Shown: positions 7,801 through 18,500, counted from the first letter of the stretch. The stretch is DNA of 64,000 nt from Streptomyces hokutonensis (GCF_000376565.1 NZ_BARG01000043.1:1-64000); one strand, 5' to 3'. Program-made: numbers and translations. Notes: generated by a model not told the origin, from the letters alone.

Positions 7801-8550
7801 ATGCGGATCACCCTGCGCGACCGGATCGCCCTGGCAGCCGCCCTGCTGGCTCCGTTCGTCGTCGCCCTCGCTCTGGCTCCGGTCCGCTCCCGTATGACGT
7901 CCGCGAACCTGGCGCTGATCCTCGTGGTGGTCGTCGTCGCGGTCGCCGCGCTGGGCAGCCGGACGGCCGGGGTGGTGACCGCGCTGTCGGCGGCTGCGTG
8001 GTTCGACTTCTTCCTCACCCGTCCCTACCAGCGGTTCACCATCGCCGACAGCGACGACATCATCACCACGCTCCTGCTGCTGGCGGTGGGCGTGGCCGTC
8101 TCCCAACTGGCCGCCCACGCCCGCACCCTGAAGCTGGTCACCATCACCGACGCGGCTCATCTGGCGCGGATCCACGAGACGGCGAGCATGGTCCAGGCCG
8201 GAGCCTCGCCGTATGCCGTCGTGGACCAGGTACGGCTGCAACTCGTCGAGATCCTGGGGCTGAGCGGCTGCCGCTTCGAACACGGGACGCTGCTGGGCAG
8301 GCACCCCCGTCTGGAACAGGACGGCATGTTGACCGTCGCCCGGGCCCACTGGGACCTGGACAAGGACGGCTGGCCCGGTGAGGAGATCGAACTGCGCGCC
8401 TCGGTCGGAGGCCGCTACATCGGCCGGTTCATGATGCAGCCGGAGCCAGGCACGCCGCCGCCACCTCTGCAGGCACGTCTCGTGGCCGTGAGCCTGGCCG
8501 ACCATGTCGGCGCCGCGCTGGACACCGCAGGACCGGTGCTCGACCGCTGA
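7801..8550 (+). CDS. DUF4118 membrane protein (KdpD-like sensor module without kinase)
   Basis: The 249-residue product has four closely spaced membrane helices (about 10-105) with the DUF4118 signature AAWFDFFLTRPYQRFTIADS, as in the transmembrane block of KdpD sensor kinases. A cytosolic domain of about 140 residues follows, but no histidine-kinase H-box, N-box or ATP lid is present, so it cannot be a kinase by itself. The ATG at 7801 is preceded by GAGGTGGTGGATC; the longer frame beginning at 7681 lacks support. It may sense envelope or ionic state and act through a partner. Ionic genes nearby (antiporter, clcA) fit this loosely. Confidence 0.75.
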   Translation: MRITLRDRIALAAALLAPFVVALALAPVRSRMTSANLALILVVVVVAVAALGSRTAGVVTALSAAAWFDFFLTRPYQRFTIADSDDIITTLLLLAVGVAVSQLAAHARTLKLVTITDAAHLARIHETASMVQAGASPYAVVDQVRLQLVEILGLSGCRFEHGTLLGRHPRLEQDGMLTVARAHWDLDKDGWPGEEIELRASVGGRYIGRFMMQPEPGTPPPPLQARLVAVSLADHVGAALDTAGPVLDR

Positions 8551-9070
8551 CCACCTGCACGCCCCGGCCGCCGGCAGGGTACGGCCGACGCGAGCCCGCT
8601 GTCTGTACCTGGTGCTTCATCCTGGGTCTCTCGGGCAGCCTTCGAGCCGTGCTGCGGCGTGACGATCACGACCCGTCAGGCCGTCCGACCGGCGCGAGGC
8701 ACCTGCCTCATGGTCCCCGTGGGCCCCAGCCCCAGGCTCCCTGTTCCGATACCGCAGAGCGGTCGGTGGCGGGCGCGGGCTGGGCACGAAGGGCTGCCGG
8801 CGATAGTGTGCAAAGAACGCGTCAAGTGATGCGAGGTGTGCCGGGAAGTCTGCTCGGCGTGAAGGGGCCGTGTGCCCGATGTCGCCGATGTCCCGGAGGC
8901 TTTGCTGCCATGGCCACTGCGCGTTCGTGCCCGCTGTTGCTGGGCGTTGTCGTCTTCCCGCGAGCGGCTGGCCGTCTCTCGCGCCTCGCGTACGGACAGA
9001 GCCGGCGGCCTGGTGCTGCCGGTCGCCGTAGCGACGGCTCGGGTACGGGGGGGTGCCCCTATGACTTTGG
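8551..9070. other. Stretch between DUF4118 gene and IS110 transposase end
   Basis: I see no gene here. The long minus-strand frame is only readthrough from the frameshifted transposase. Part of it could be the right (3') non-coding end of the IS element, whose boundary I cannot define because IS110 elements lack terminal inverted repeats. Confidence 0.4.
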
Positions 9071-10272
9071 TCAAGGGGTTGTCGGGGTTGGTGGTTGGTA
9101 GAAGGTGCCGTCGCGGAGCATCGCGAAGAGCACATCCGCTCGGCGTCGGGCGAGGCAGAGGATGGCCTGGGTGTGGTGCTTTCCCTGAGCGATCTTCTTG
9201 TCGTAGTAGATGCGGGAGGCCGGGTCGGCCAGCGCGGCGAACGCCGAGAGGAAGAAGGCTCGCTTGAGCTGCTTGTTTCCTCTCCGCGAAGGCTGTTCGC
9301 CGCGCTGGCCGACCCGGAACTTCGGGTCGCCGGGGCGAGGCCGGCATAGGCGGCGAGGTGGGCGGCGGACGGGAAGGCGGTGCCGTCGCCGACCTCGATG
9401 AGGATGCGGGCTCCGGTCCTGATGCCGATGCCGGGCATGGACGTCAGGACCTTGGAAAGAGGGTGGGCCTCCAGTAGTTCCTCGATCCGGTGGGCGAGGA
9501 TTTTGCGCTGGTCGAGCACCGTCTGGAGTGAGTTGGCGAGGCTCGGGACGATCAGCGCGGCAGCGTCCGTGCCCGGAACGACGACGGTCTGCTCGTCCAG
9601 TGCGGTGAAGACGTCGTTGATCAGGCGCTCGGCCATGCGGGGTGCTTTTGGGCGGATCAGAGTGACCAGTCGTCGGCGTCCGGCCTTGCGGATCTGTGCC
9701 GGCGAGCCGAACTGGTCCAGCAGCCTGAGCACGGCCGGGTGCTGCATGCGCGGGCCGATGACTCGTTCCAGGTGCGGGTGGATCTGGGTGAACAGGCCGC
9801 GCAGCCGGTTGGAGAGGCGGTTCGCCTCGGCAGCGAGGTCGTCGTCGAACCCGACGATCATCTGGAGCTCGGCGATCGTCTCGTCGTCGAGGTCGACCGA
9901 GCGAAGCGTGTGCGGCATCGCCCGGGCCGCGTCAGCGATGATGAACGCGTCTTTCGCGTCGGTCTTGGCCTCGCCGGGATAGAGGTCGGCGATCCGCCGC
10001 ATCGTCAATCCGGGCAGGTAGGCGACGTGGCAGCCCAGGTCCCGGGCGACTGCCAGCGGCAGGGCCCCGATCGATGCCACCTGGTCAACGACCACGAGGA
10101 CGGTGCCGTGTTTGGCCTGCAGCCTGGCAAAGACCTCGCGGAGCTTGGGTTCGCTGTTGGGCAGCCGCTTGTCGAAGGTCTTCTTCCCGGCCGGGGTGAG
10201 CGCGGTGGCGTGGTGTTCGCCCTTGCCGACGTCCAGTCCGAGGTAGACGTCGATGTCGCTGGTATCGATCAC
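9071..10272 (-). pseudogene. IS110-family transposase, frameshifted
   Basis: The N-terminal DEDD RuvC-like domain is intact: YLGLDVGKGEHHATAL (first Asp), VVVDQ, and EAKTDAKDAFIIADAARAMP. The C-terminal Tnp_20 domain shows LTSMPGIGIRTGARILIEVG and HLAAYAGLAPATRSSG. Just after that, near 9320, the frame changes. The expected continuation QRGEQPSRRGNKQLKRAFFL and then IYYDKKIAQGKHHTQAILCL is read in another frame and stops at 9071-9073. With the shift repaired the protein would be about 400 residues, normal for IS110. Without repair the original frame runs to 8617. It is a decayed transposase or a sequencing error. Confidence 0.85.
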
Positions 10273-10500
10273 GTCGTGGTTCCTTCGGTGCTGTTCACCC
10301 GGCCTGCCACGGCACTGATCGCCACATCCACATTACGAAGAGCCTCCCGACCTACGAAGAAGCCGGTGCTCATGCCCCTAATCAGCGGTCTGTCAGTGCC
10401 TTCGGAGCTGGTGACACCACCCCCCGGGCCATGCACTCGACAAGGGGAGGTAGTCATGCCAACTCCGAAGGCCGGTAACCCCGTTGCGGGGCTACGAAGA
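9071..10500 (-). mobile_element. IS110-family insertion sequence (ends approximate)
   Basis: The element comprises the transposase and about 230 bases of non-coding DNA upstream of its start (10273-10500). In IS110 elements the non-coding end encodes the bridge RNA that pairs with donor and target DNA. No terminal inverted repeats or target duplication can be seen, as expected for this family. The right side abuts a membrane-protein gene that has lost its N-terminus, so insertion probably truncated that operon. Confidence 0.55.
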
Positions 10501-10676
10501 CGGTAATGGGGGGGGGAACAGGTCCTTGCGCAGTGCGGATGAGCCGATACGCGACGTCCGCTTCGGTGTATCGGGCTTCGGGCTCGGCCTGGCTGCGATC
10601 ATCGGCCGGCGGGCGGGTTGCTGGCCGCGTTCTTTCCGGTCGCCGGAGTCGAGTTCAAACGAGAACTCGTCCTCGG

Positions 10677-10910
10677 GGAACCGGCCTGCCCCAGGCCGCG
10701 TGGGGTGAGCACGGCAAGGCCACTGTTCTCCTCGCCTCTCTGGCCTCCGCCCTCCTTTCGGCGCCGCTCCTGTGGGGACACGCCCGCCTCTACCAGCGCG
10801 GGCACGAGGAGGAGTACACCCACGCGGAAGCTGACGGCATACCGGATGCATACGAGCAGGTACCTCCAACCTCCGCGCGGGCGGACCGGTATGACGGGAG
10901 GTCCGGCTGA
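10677..10910 (+). pseudogene. Truncated small membrane-protein gene
   Basis: The frame ending at 10908-10910 encodes a membrane helix (VLLASLASALLSAPLLWGHA) followed by an acidic tail (EEYTHAEADGIPDAYEQVP). No start codon with a ribosome site precedes it in frame. The stop TGA overlaps the ATG of the next gene (TGATG), so the two were translationally coupled. The N-terminal end was probably lost next to the IS110 element. Confidence 0.45.
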
Positions 10911-11179
10911 TGGCCGCCGACACCTCCCTCCTGGCACCCGCGATCTTGGCTGCCGCACTGGTGATCAGAGCAGCGCTCGGCGAGCTGCAGCGCCCGGGCA
11001 GCGCCCGCGAACAGTGGGCCTGTGTCGCCAACCGCCAGGCTGTGGTCGCCGGAACGACGGTGTTGGGTGCCGTCATCCTGCTCGGTTGGCACCAGGCCGG
11101 CCTTGCTTCTCTCGCCTGGGGCCTGCTCATCGGGGCGCTCACCGCTCATCTGGTCCACGGCGGCAGGCGTCGCCCATGA
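10910..11179 (+). CDS. Small membrane protein
   Basis: This 89-residue product has hydrophobic segments at about 6-22, 45-60 and 64-83. Its ATG overlaps the stop of the preceding truncated gene, and an AGGTCC stretch provides a weak ribosome site. I do not recognise a family. It is part of a run of four small membrane-protein genes (10677-11897), perhaps one envelope complex. Confidence 0.55.
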   Translation: MAADTSLLAPAILAAALVIRAALGELQRPGSAREQWACVANRQAVVAGTTVLGAVILLGWHQAGLASLAWGLLIGALTAHLVHGGRRRP

Positions 11180-11370
11180 CCATGACCATGACTAGGACCC
11201 TGGGCCTGCGCCGTCGGTGCGCGGTGGTCTCGGGCAGTCCCGACGCGTCGTTCGGACGAGGCGTCGCGTGGCCTGTCCCGGCCACGCCACGTCGGCTGCG
11301 GACGCCCTTGTGGCCTGCACCGTACGCCTTGCCTGACCCTGTCCCGCCCACCACAGGAGCCCTCGCACCC

Positions 11371-11667
11371 ATGAATTGGCACTGGACCGGTCTCGTCTTC
11401 TTCTCGCTCACGTTGCTCCCGGCCGGGCTGGCCCTGGTCACTGGCCGGATACCCCGTCGTCTGCGGTACTGGCTGGCTCCCATGCGCCCGCGTGGCTGGG
11501 CCCTTCTCGCTCTTTACTCCGTCGCCCCCCTCAACGCGATCCCGCGCCTGGCCGACGCTCCGTCGTTGATCATCCTGGTCGCTACGGCAGCCGCAGGTGT
11601 CGTGGCTGCGGTGGGCTGCACGTACGCAGCCCTTGCCCCACGCCGAACCAGGAACGCCACCACGTGA
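11371..11667 (+). CDS. Small membrane protein
   Basis: The 98-residue product has three hydrophobic helices (about 6-24, 42-55, 65-88) separated by Arg-rich loops. The ATG at 11371 has a CAGGAG ribosome site 13 bases upstream. The stop overlaps the GTG of the next gene by four bases (GTGA). No family recognised. Confidence 0.55.
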   Translation: MNWHWTGLVFFSLTLLPAGLALVTGRIPRRLRYWLAPMRPRGWALLALYSVAPLNAIPRLADAPSLIILVATAAAGVVAAVGCTYAALAPRRTRNATT

Positions 11668-11897
11668 CCGGCCGGCAAAGCCTGCGGCGCCTCGCCGTCT
11701 CGCTCGTCGTCTGGTGGATGCTGATCGCCGTCATCCTCTGGTCCCTGGGTGCGATGCTCGACCAACCCGCCTCACTCGCCCAGTGCACGGCCTCGTCCGC
11801 CTTTCTCGTCGCCATCGGGGAAGTCGGCGACTGGCTGCGGCGGCGTCGGCGGGCCGACTCAGCGGCATCGCCGCACGACACCAGCCGCCCGACGTGA
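11664..11897 (+). CDS. Small membrane protein
   Basis: The GTG start overlaps the stop of the previous gene (GTGA), so translation is coupled. The 77-residue product has one long helix (about 10-31), an LDQPASLAQ loop, a second helix (about 42-55) and a basic RRRRR cytosolic tail, consistent with positive-inside topology. No family recognised. Confidence 0.55.
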   Translation: MTGRQSLRRLAVSLVVWWMLIAVILWSLGAMLDQPASLAQCTASSAFLVAIGEVGDWLRRRRRADSAASPHDTSRPT

Positions 11898-12070
11898 GGA
11901 CGCCGACCACGGATCCATGACGACGCCACCCACCACAGGCGTTACTGCTCGACTCCCAGGGCCCGTACGCCTGCCAGGGGCGGTCGGCTGAGTCACCGGT
12001 GACGAGGGGTGGAGTGGTGAAGCGCGCGACGACCACCCTGCACAGCCTGCCGAGCTTGCCCGGTTCACTG

Positions 12071-13714
12071 TCACCAGCCCGTCAGCAGCAGGTGGTTGAT
12101 GAGCAGGGCCAGAACGGCCTGTGCGGCGAGCCAGGCGCGGGGCCGGGGGAGGAACGCGCAGGCGGGGAGCAGCCACATCGCGAACGGCAGCCAGATGCGT
12201 TCCGTCTCCGCCTTGCTCATGCCGGAGAGGTCGGCGATGAGGAGGGCGAGCAGTGCGGCGAACACGAGGAGGGCGAGCCGGTGTTCGGGAGCGGTGGTAC
12301 GGAGACCGCCCCGGAGGTCCCGGAGTTCGGGACGTGCGGAAGCGGTGCCCGCGCGTCGCAGCCCCGCCGCTGTCGCCGGGCCCACGAGCAGCGCGGTGCA
12401 GGACAGGTTCGCCCACACCCAGTAGCTGTACGGCCGGGTCCCGCCGACGCCTTCGTAGTAGCGGGTGATCAACTGGTGGTACGCGTCCCACCAGTTGAAG
12501 CCGAGAAGCGTGAACACCAGTGGTACGACGGTGAGGCCGGCGACGACGTAGGGGAGAGGGGTGAGCCGTCGGTGGCCGAGCAGCAGTGCGGCGCCCGCGA
12601 TGACCGCGAAGAGCGTCAGCCCGTAGGAGAGATACGTGGTGAGGCCGAAGAGGAGACCGGCGGCGAGGCCGGCCGTGCGCGGCCGGTGTCCGGTGACCGC
12701 GAGGGCGAGGAAGGCGACGGACCAGGCGGCGACCGCCGCGAAGTAGCCGTCGGCCGAGGTGCCCATCCAGACAGCGGCCGGGGCCAGGACCATGAACGGC
12801 GCGGCACGGCGGGCGAGTTGCTCACCGGCGAGCACGCGCACGGTGACGAGTTTGCTGTCGGTCTCGGCGACTCCGAGTTCCAGACCGAGCCGGGCGTTCT
12901 CGGTCGGTATCATGGACTTGACCTCCACGAGCAGCACGAGGTCGTCGAAGACAACGATCCAGTCGACGCTCTGCAGTTCGTTCCGCTTCACCCGGTACGT
13001 GATCTCCGAGATGACATCGGCGTCAGGTATCAGGCGGAGCTGTCGGCCGACGTACTCCTCGAAGAGGTAGCCGGTCTCCTGCAGGAAGTCGGGACCGAAG
13101 TGCTCGCGTCCTGTGTGGTAAATGCCGGACGGGGTCGCTTTGCGCCAGACCAACTGGGGGGAAGGGCACAGCAGGCCGGGCCCGAAGCCGGTGACCGCGG
13201 GCCGGCCGAGCAGCGGACTGTATGTGAAGCGCCGCAACTGGGCCGCGTTGCCGCCGACCACCCTCGCCAGGTTCTGCGTGGTCTGCTTCTCGATCGCTTT
13301 GACCGAGGCCACGTCGGTGGCGAAGTGCCGTTCGACGACCCGCAGCACCGTGTCCCGGCTGACCATGCGGCTGAACTTCTCGCCGTCCGGGCTGTCGAAG
13401 ATCGCGGGATCGAAACGCCCGGCGTTGAACAGCGCACATCCCCACAGCAGCTGAGCGGTGCCCACGTAGTCGGGCAGCGAGCAGCCGAATACCTCGGTGT
13501 CCCAGCCGGGGACCATGCAGCGGGGTTGCCGGCGTGCGGGAAACGGTGTGTGCAGGTACAGCGCCGCGGTACGGGCGAGAGCGGCGAACTCCGGGGCCTG
13601 GAAGGCCATCTGCTCGCCGCCCAGGCGCATCATGTGAGCGCCACCCCGGCGTCTCGGCCAGGAGGCAGGAGGACCTATGAAGTTGCGCCCCATCAGCGAA
13701 TCATGGCATCGCAT
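12071..13714 (-). pseudogene. Chimeric ORF: nuclease-like N-part fused to a membrane-protein C-part
   Basis: The first ~290 residues are soluble and include VDWIVVFDDLVLLVEVKSMI, a D-(x)n-ExK arrangement typical of PD-(D/E)XK nuclease folds. From about residue 295 (near base 12830) the protein becomes polytopic: AAVWMGTSADGYFAAVAAW, NWWDAYHQLITRYYEGVGG, YSYWVWANLSC. That pattern is familiar from the C-terminal half of Streptomyces polytopic membrane proteins (glycosyltransferase-39-like). The membrane part lacks its N-terminal half and the nuclease-like part lacks a clear ending. I infer two gene remnants joined in frame. The true start is uncertain; no ribosome site supports the ATG at 13714. 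Confidence 0.55.
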
Positions 13715-14231
13715 CGAAAGATGGCTACAAGATCGTGAACGTATCCGGGAACTGGCTCCTCCGGCCGCCGGTCAGGACATCGCCCGGATTGCTGAACGCC
13801 TCGGCGTGAACCTCCACCCGGACCATATGCAGCTCCTGCTCGGTCACAACGGCAGTGGCAGTTTCACCCTCCCTCCGTACTACGAGATCCTCAGCACCAA
13901 CGAGGTCGTGGACGCCTGGCGGATCAAGACGAATGTCTGGGCCGATCACCCCCACTCCCCCTACCGCACTCACTGGGTGCCGTTCGCATCCGACCGGGCC
14001 GGCGGCGTGCTCTATCTCGATGTCTCCCGACCCGACGAACACATCGGCGCTCACGACCGGGAGGGCAGCTCTCTCTTGTCGTCGCACTCCATGTGGGCGT
14101 CGCTTCCGTCACTCATGCACTACACCGCTGATGCACTGGAATCCGGACATGTGCTGGACCGCTACCGCCGCCCCTGCGACGAGGACGACTTTTTGTTGTG
14201 GGAGGTGTTCCCGGACACGGCCGACAACTGA
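13677..14231 (+). CDS. SMI1/KNR4 (SUKH) family protein
   Basis: The 184-residue product matches the SUKH pattern: an N-terminal helix pair with LGVNLHPDHMQLLLGHNGSG (the conserved Lxxh-NG turn), then TLPPYYEILSTNEVVDAWRI, then VPFASDRAGGVLYLDVSRPD and a C-terminal ADALESGHVLDRYRRP helix. SUKH proteins frequently act as immunity proteins in bacterial toxin loci. An AGGAGG site six bases upstream fixes the start. No partner toxin is adjacent; the RHS protein at 15505 is the nearest. Its last bases precede another small ORF by 13 bases. Confidence 0.7.
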   Translation: MKLRPISESWHRIERWLQDRERIRELAPPAAGQDIARIAERLGVNLHPDHMQLLLGHNGSGSFTLPPYYEILSTNEVVDAWRIKTNVWADHPHSPYRTHWVPFASDRAGGVLYLDVSRPDEHIGAHDREGSSLLSSHSMWASLPSLMHYTADALESGHVLDRYRRPCDEDDFLLWEVFPDTADN

Positions 14232-14244
14232 CCACACAACGCTC

Positions 14245-14530
14245 ATGAGCGCACGTCGTCAGAGATGGCTTGTCGGACGGGCTGCAAGGGGCCTCGCGCC
14301 CACACTTTTCGTGAACATGGCATTGCAACCCTGGATCCCGCCCGCCGTGATTGCCGCAGTCGCTGTGTTCGCGAGTGGTTGCGGAATTCAACACGCCACC
14401 GGCAGCACCCCGTTGACCTCCGACGCGACACCCGATCCATACGTCAGCGTCATCCCCGCACCGACGGCCACGGATACCAGCGGACTTCGCAGCATCGTTA
14501 CCGTTGGCCCGATCCCCTCGCCGGCTCCGG
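14245..14530 (+). pseudogene. Lipoprotein-like ORF, cut off downstream
   Basis: From ATG 14245 (or ATG 14317) the frame encodes a hydrophobic signal segment ending in VFASGCGIQ, which resembles a lipobox with Cys. A Thr/Pro/Asp-rich linker follows (STPLTSDATPDPYVSVIP). At about 14530 the protein pattern ends and transposase-derived sequence begins, so the gene appears truncated. Function unknown. Confidence 0.4.
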
Positions 14531-14582
14531 CCAAGGGTGCCGCATGTCATCGTGAAGGAGCGCGCGGCTCTGACGCGAGCGG

Positions 14583-14745
14583 AAATACGTGCTCCACAAC
14601 GACATGGCCTGGCAACTGCTGCCGCTGGAGCTGGGGTTCGGCTCCGGACAGACCTGCTGGCGGCGTTTGGACCGGTGGCAGCAGGCCGGGGTCTTCGACC
14701 GGCTGCACCGCATTCTGCTCGCCGAACTGAATGCGGCCGGAGAGC
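14583..14745 (+). pseudogene. Transposase N-terminal fragment (IS5-like)
   Basis: This frame reads VLHNDMAWQLLPLELGFGSG, then QTCWRRLDRWQQAGVFDRLH and LLAELNAAGE. It is the helix-turn-helix/DUF4096 region found at the N-terminus of IS5-group transposases. Neither end is complete; WD40-type sequence follows in another frame. Confidence 0.65.
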
Positions 14746-14748
14746 CTT

Positions 14749-15063
14749 GCCGGTGCGCGTCTGGCGACCATCGGTTGGGACCGAAAGCTGCGTCTGTGGG
14801 ATCTGGAGACTCGGACTCTGCTTCGTGAGTTCGCGCTCCAGGAACGGCCGGATGTCGTGGCCGCAGCAGGCGGCATCGTCGTACTTGGTACGGAGCAGGG
14901 AACGGTGTCGGCCTGGCGTGCTGATAAGCCGGGTCGAGTTGGCTGCTGGACTGCTTCAGCACCGATCACGACCCTTGCGGCCAGGGGGGCTCCCAACGGC
15001 GAGGCGTCGGTCATAGCCGGCGATGCCGGTGGCGCTGTCCACCAGCTGCGGATCCGTGCATGA
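14749..15063 (+). pseudogene. WD40-repeat protein, C-terminal fragment
   Basis: The segment ARLATIGWDRKLRLWDLETR is a WD40 blade with the terminal WD pair. It is followed by a second, weaker blade (GIVVLGTEQGTVSAWRADKP) and ends HQLRIRA at a normal stop. Only about two blades are present, so this is the tail of a beta-propeller protein. A transposase fragment abuts its left side. Confidence 0.55.
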
Positions 15064-15191
15064 CCACCGAAACAGCGAACTCAGTCACCCGCACCATCAC
15101 CAACACCTACAACACAGCGGAGCGCACCAAGACGACATCGATCAGCGGCGTGGGCACCGGGGTGGCGAGTACGACGCTTACTCCGAGTTAG
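15060..15191 (+). pseudogene. RHS/YD-repeat-like remnant
   Basis: A short frame from ATG 15060, whose start overlaps the previous stop (ATGA), encodes 43 residues with ITNTYNTAERTKTTSISG, which resembles a YD-repeat strand as found in RHS proteins. It may be the residue of another RHS gene copy. It is too short to be certain. Confidence 0.3.
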
Positions 15192-15504
15192 GAGCTGGGT
15201 GGACGGATGCCCTCCGCCGACTCCCTCCACGGCATCGGTGAAGCGCGGTCGCATGTCTCGGATTCGCGGACGGCCTGCTGAAGAGGGGTGTAGGTCGCCG
15301 GGGCGGCTGCCTCTGGCGGCAATCTGGGAGGGCAGGCGGCATGGTGCCGCCTCACAGGGGAGAGTGGCGTAGATCACTCTGGAGAGTGGAACCTGTGCTG
15401 ACGCTTTACGTGTGCTTTGTTGTTTCTTTGCCGTTTTTTCCTTCGATACGTTCGCACCAGCACCATGAAACGGTGTGTCAGTTACGCATGAGACGGGGGA
15501 AATC
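15192..15504 (+). promoter_or_regulatory. Upstream region of the RHS gene
   Basis: No gene is visible. A T-rich tract at about 15412-15450, unusual for this GC-rich region, lies 55-95 bases before the RHS start and probably contains its promoter. I cannot assign -35 and -10 boxes with confidence. Confidence 0.3.
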
Positions 15505-18500
15505 GTGGCAACTCACAGCTCTGCGCCGGGGAGGCGCAGACGGTTGGGGGCCGGGGGGAGAGCGCGCTTCATAGCGAGTGGTCTCGCCCTGGCCATGGCC
15601 GTCACCGTGCTGGACGGCGCTGGTTCCGCTCTTGCCCAGCCGCTCCAGGCGCCTGCGGCCGTACCGCAGAAGAAGGCGGTGACACAGGCCGCTGACATCG
15701 CTTCGGCCCGTATCGCCGCGAAGTTGTCCGGTAAGAGGGTCGAGGCCCTTTCCGAGCGCACCGAGACGTCGACCACCTGGGTCAATAAGGACGGGTCGCT
15801 CACCACCGAGCTGACCGCCGGGCCTGTGCGCTTCAAGGACCCCGCCACGGGTGTCTGGCGCGATGTGGATGTCGACCTGGCCGCTCAGGCCGACGGTTCC
15901 GTTGCCGCCAAGGCGCACCCGGCTGGGTTGAAGCTGTCAGGGAAGACGGGCGCCAGGCCGTCTTCCCTGACAGCGGCCCAGTCCGCTCCGGCCGCCGATC
16001 TGGTCACGCTCGGCCAGGGGGACGAGCAGATCACCCTGCAGTGGCGCGGTGGGCTGCCGGCGCCTCAGCTGGACGGTACTCGCGCCACCTATGTCAACGC
16101 GGTGCCCGGCGCGGATGTGGTGGTGGAAGCCACCCGTACCGGCTTCGAGCAGTTCGTCGAGGTCAAAGCTAGGCCGGAGACCGGCTTCTCCTACACCCTG
16201 CCGCTTCGGACCAAGGGCCTGAAAGTCGAGCAGCAAGCCGACGGCAGCGTGCTGTTCACCGACAAGAAGTCGAAGAAGACCGCTGTCATGCCCGCCCCGG
16301 TCATGTGGGACGCAACGGTCGACCCGGTCTCCGGCGAACACACGCGCCAGGTCCGCGTTGCCATGAAGGTCGTCAAGGTCAAGGGCGGTGTCGATCTCGT
16401 CATCACCCCCGACGCCAACTTCCTGGCCGATCCGGCCACGAAGTATCCCGTCACGGTGGACCCTTCCACCTCGGCGCTCTCCAATGTCTTCGACACCTAC
16501 GTCCAGCAGGGCACCACGGTCGACTGGTCCACGGATGTCGAGCTGGACCTGGGTAACCCCGGGACGCAGAACGCTGACGGGACCTTCCGGACCGCCCGGT
16601 CGTTCGTCTCGTGGAACACCGCGCCGATCGCCGACGCGCTGGTGACGGACGCGAAGCTCTCGCTGTGGAACTTCCACTCCGGCAACTACACCGGATCGTC
16701 ATGTCCGACCCAGCCGTGGGAGGTGTGGTCCACCGGCGCTACGACGACATCGTCGCGGTGGACGGCCCAGCCGTCATGGACCGCGAAGAAGGCCACTTCC
16801 TCGGAGACCCTGGGCAACGCTTCGTGTTCCACGCAGCCGGACGGCTGGATCAACGCCAACGTCACGACCATGGTGCAGGAATGGGCCTCGGCCAAGGCGG
16901 CCAAGTCGCACATGGGTCTGCGTGCCACAGATGAGGCTGTCACGGGGCAGTGGAAACGTGTCAACTCCGCTAACGCAGCCTCGAACCCGCCGAAGCTGAC
17001 TGTCACGTACAACTACCGGCCGCGCACGGGCACGAAGCAGGAGGCGGGTGCGCCGTTCTTCTCCTACGGGGGCGCCTATGTGGTCAACACCGCCACCCCG
17101 ACCCTGCGGGACACCTTCGTCGACCCCAACGGGGACAAGGTCAACGGCACCTTCCAGATCTTCGACTCCGCCACCAACGCCCAGGTCGGCAACGTCATCG
17201 TCTCGCCCTGGGTGAACTCCGGACAGGCCGCCTCCGTGACCGTCCCGGCCGGAGTCCTGACCAACGGCAAGACGTACAAATTCCGCACCTCGCCGTACGA
17301 CGGGGCGCACTACAACACGGGCTGGTCGGAGTGGAAGACCTTCACGGTCGACGCCACCGCCCCCTCGGCCCCGACCGGTGTGACGTCGACGGACTATCCG
17401 TCCACCGCGTGGGTCAAGGGCGCCGGACAGGCCGGCACTTTCACGGTCACGCCCCGGGGCACCGATCACAACTGGCTCGAATGGTCCTTGGACGGCCTGA
17501 CGTGGACCAAGGTCACCACCGGCGGGTCCACCGCGGCCAAGGGCATCAGCATCACCCCGCCCAAGGACGGCACTCACACCCTCCAGGTACGGCAGGTCGA
17601 CAAGGCGGACAACAAGTCCGAGTCTCTGGACTACACCTTCCACGCAGGGCCTGGCGGCTTCGTCCAGCCGAGCGAGGGTGAGAGCACCGCGCGCCGGCTG
17701 CCGCTTCTCGCCGAGGCCGAAGCGGGCAAGTACGACTCCGTCTCCTTCTCCTGGCGTCGTTCCGACGCCGACACCTGGACGAAGATCCCGGTCGCGGACG
17801 TCGGCAAGGACGGCCAAGCGCTCACATCGTGGCCGGTCCCGCTGGTGAACGGCAAAAACGCCGCCCTCGCCTGGAACGCCACCAGCACCGTCGACCCCGA
17901 TGGAAGCGTCCAGATCAAGGCCGACTTCACCGGGCCGAACGGCGCGGCGGGCAGTACGCAGCCACTTCCGGTGGTGGTTGACCGCAACGCGGACGGTGCC
18001 GCCGGTTCCCAGGTGGGCCCGGGCTCGGTGAACCTGCTCAACGGTGACTACTCGCTCGGGGCCTCGGACGCCGAGGTGCTGGGCCTGTCGGTGAGCCGTA
18101 CGGCCTCCTCACGAGTGCCGGACAAGGGCACCAAGCAGACGGGCCAGGCGCCGATCTTCGGCAAGGAGTGGGTCTCCGGCACCACCGCCCCCGAGGTGGA
18201 CTCGGGGTACTCCCACATCGAGAAGACCTCCAACACCTCGCTCAACCTCGTCTCGACCGACGGCGCGTCCGTGTACTTCACGGCCAACCAGGCCCAGAAC
18301 GGCTGGATCCCCGAGCCCGGCTTCGAAGAACTCGCCCTGACCGGCGGTTTCTCATCCTCCTTCACCCTGAAGGAGGATGACGGCTCGGTGACCACCTTCA
18401 AGAAGGCTGCCGCCGACGCCCCGACCTGGCAGCTGTCCAGCTCGGTCAAGTCAGGTATCGACGGCGGGGAAAGCCTGGTCGTATCCGAAGCCGTCACCAT

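Noticed and set aside
8617..9070. C-terminal extension of the IS110 transposase
   Set aside because: It is readthrough after the frameshift near 9320; the family-like ending is in another frame and stops at 9071.
10506..10514. Run of nine G residues
   Set aside because: Could be a slippery phase-variable tract, but no gene frame crosses it convincingly; probably chance or a sequencing artefact.
11999..13738. A 579-codon plus-strand frame opposite the chimeric ORF
   Set aside because: Gly/Glu/Arg-rich mirror without motif or ribosome site; the minus strand shows membrane helices and an ExK core.
14731..14748. ATG at 14731 as a genuine start of the WD40 ORF
   Set aside because: The bases before 14749 belong to the transposase fragment and no ribosome site is present, so the WD40 ORF has no start of its own.
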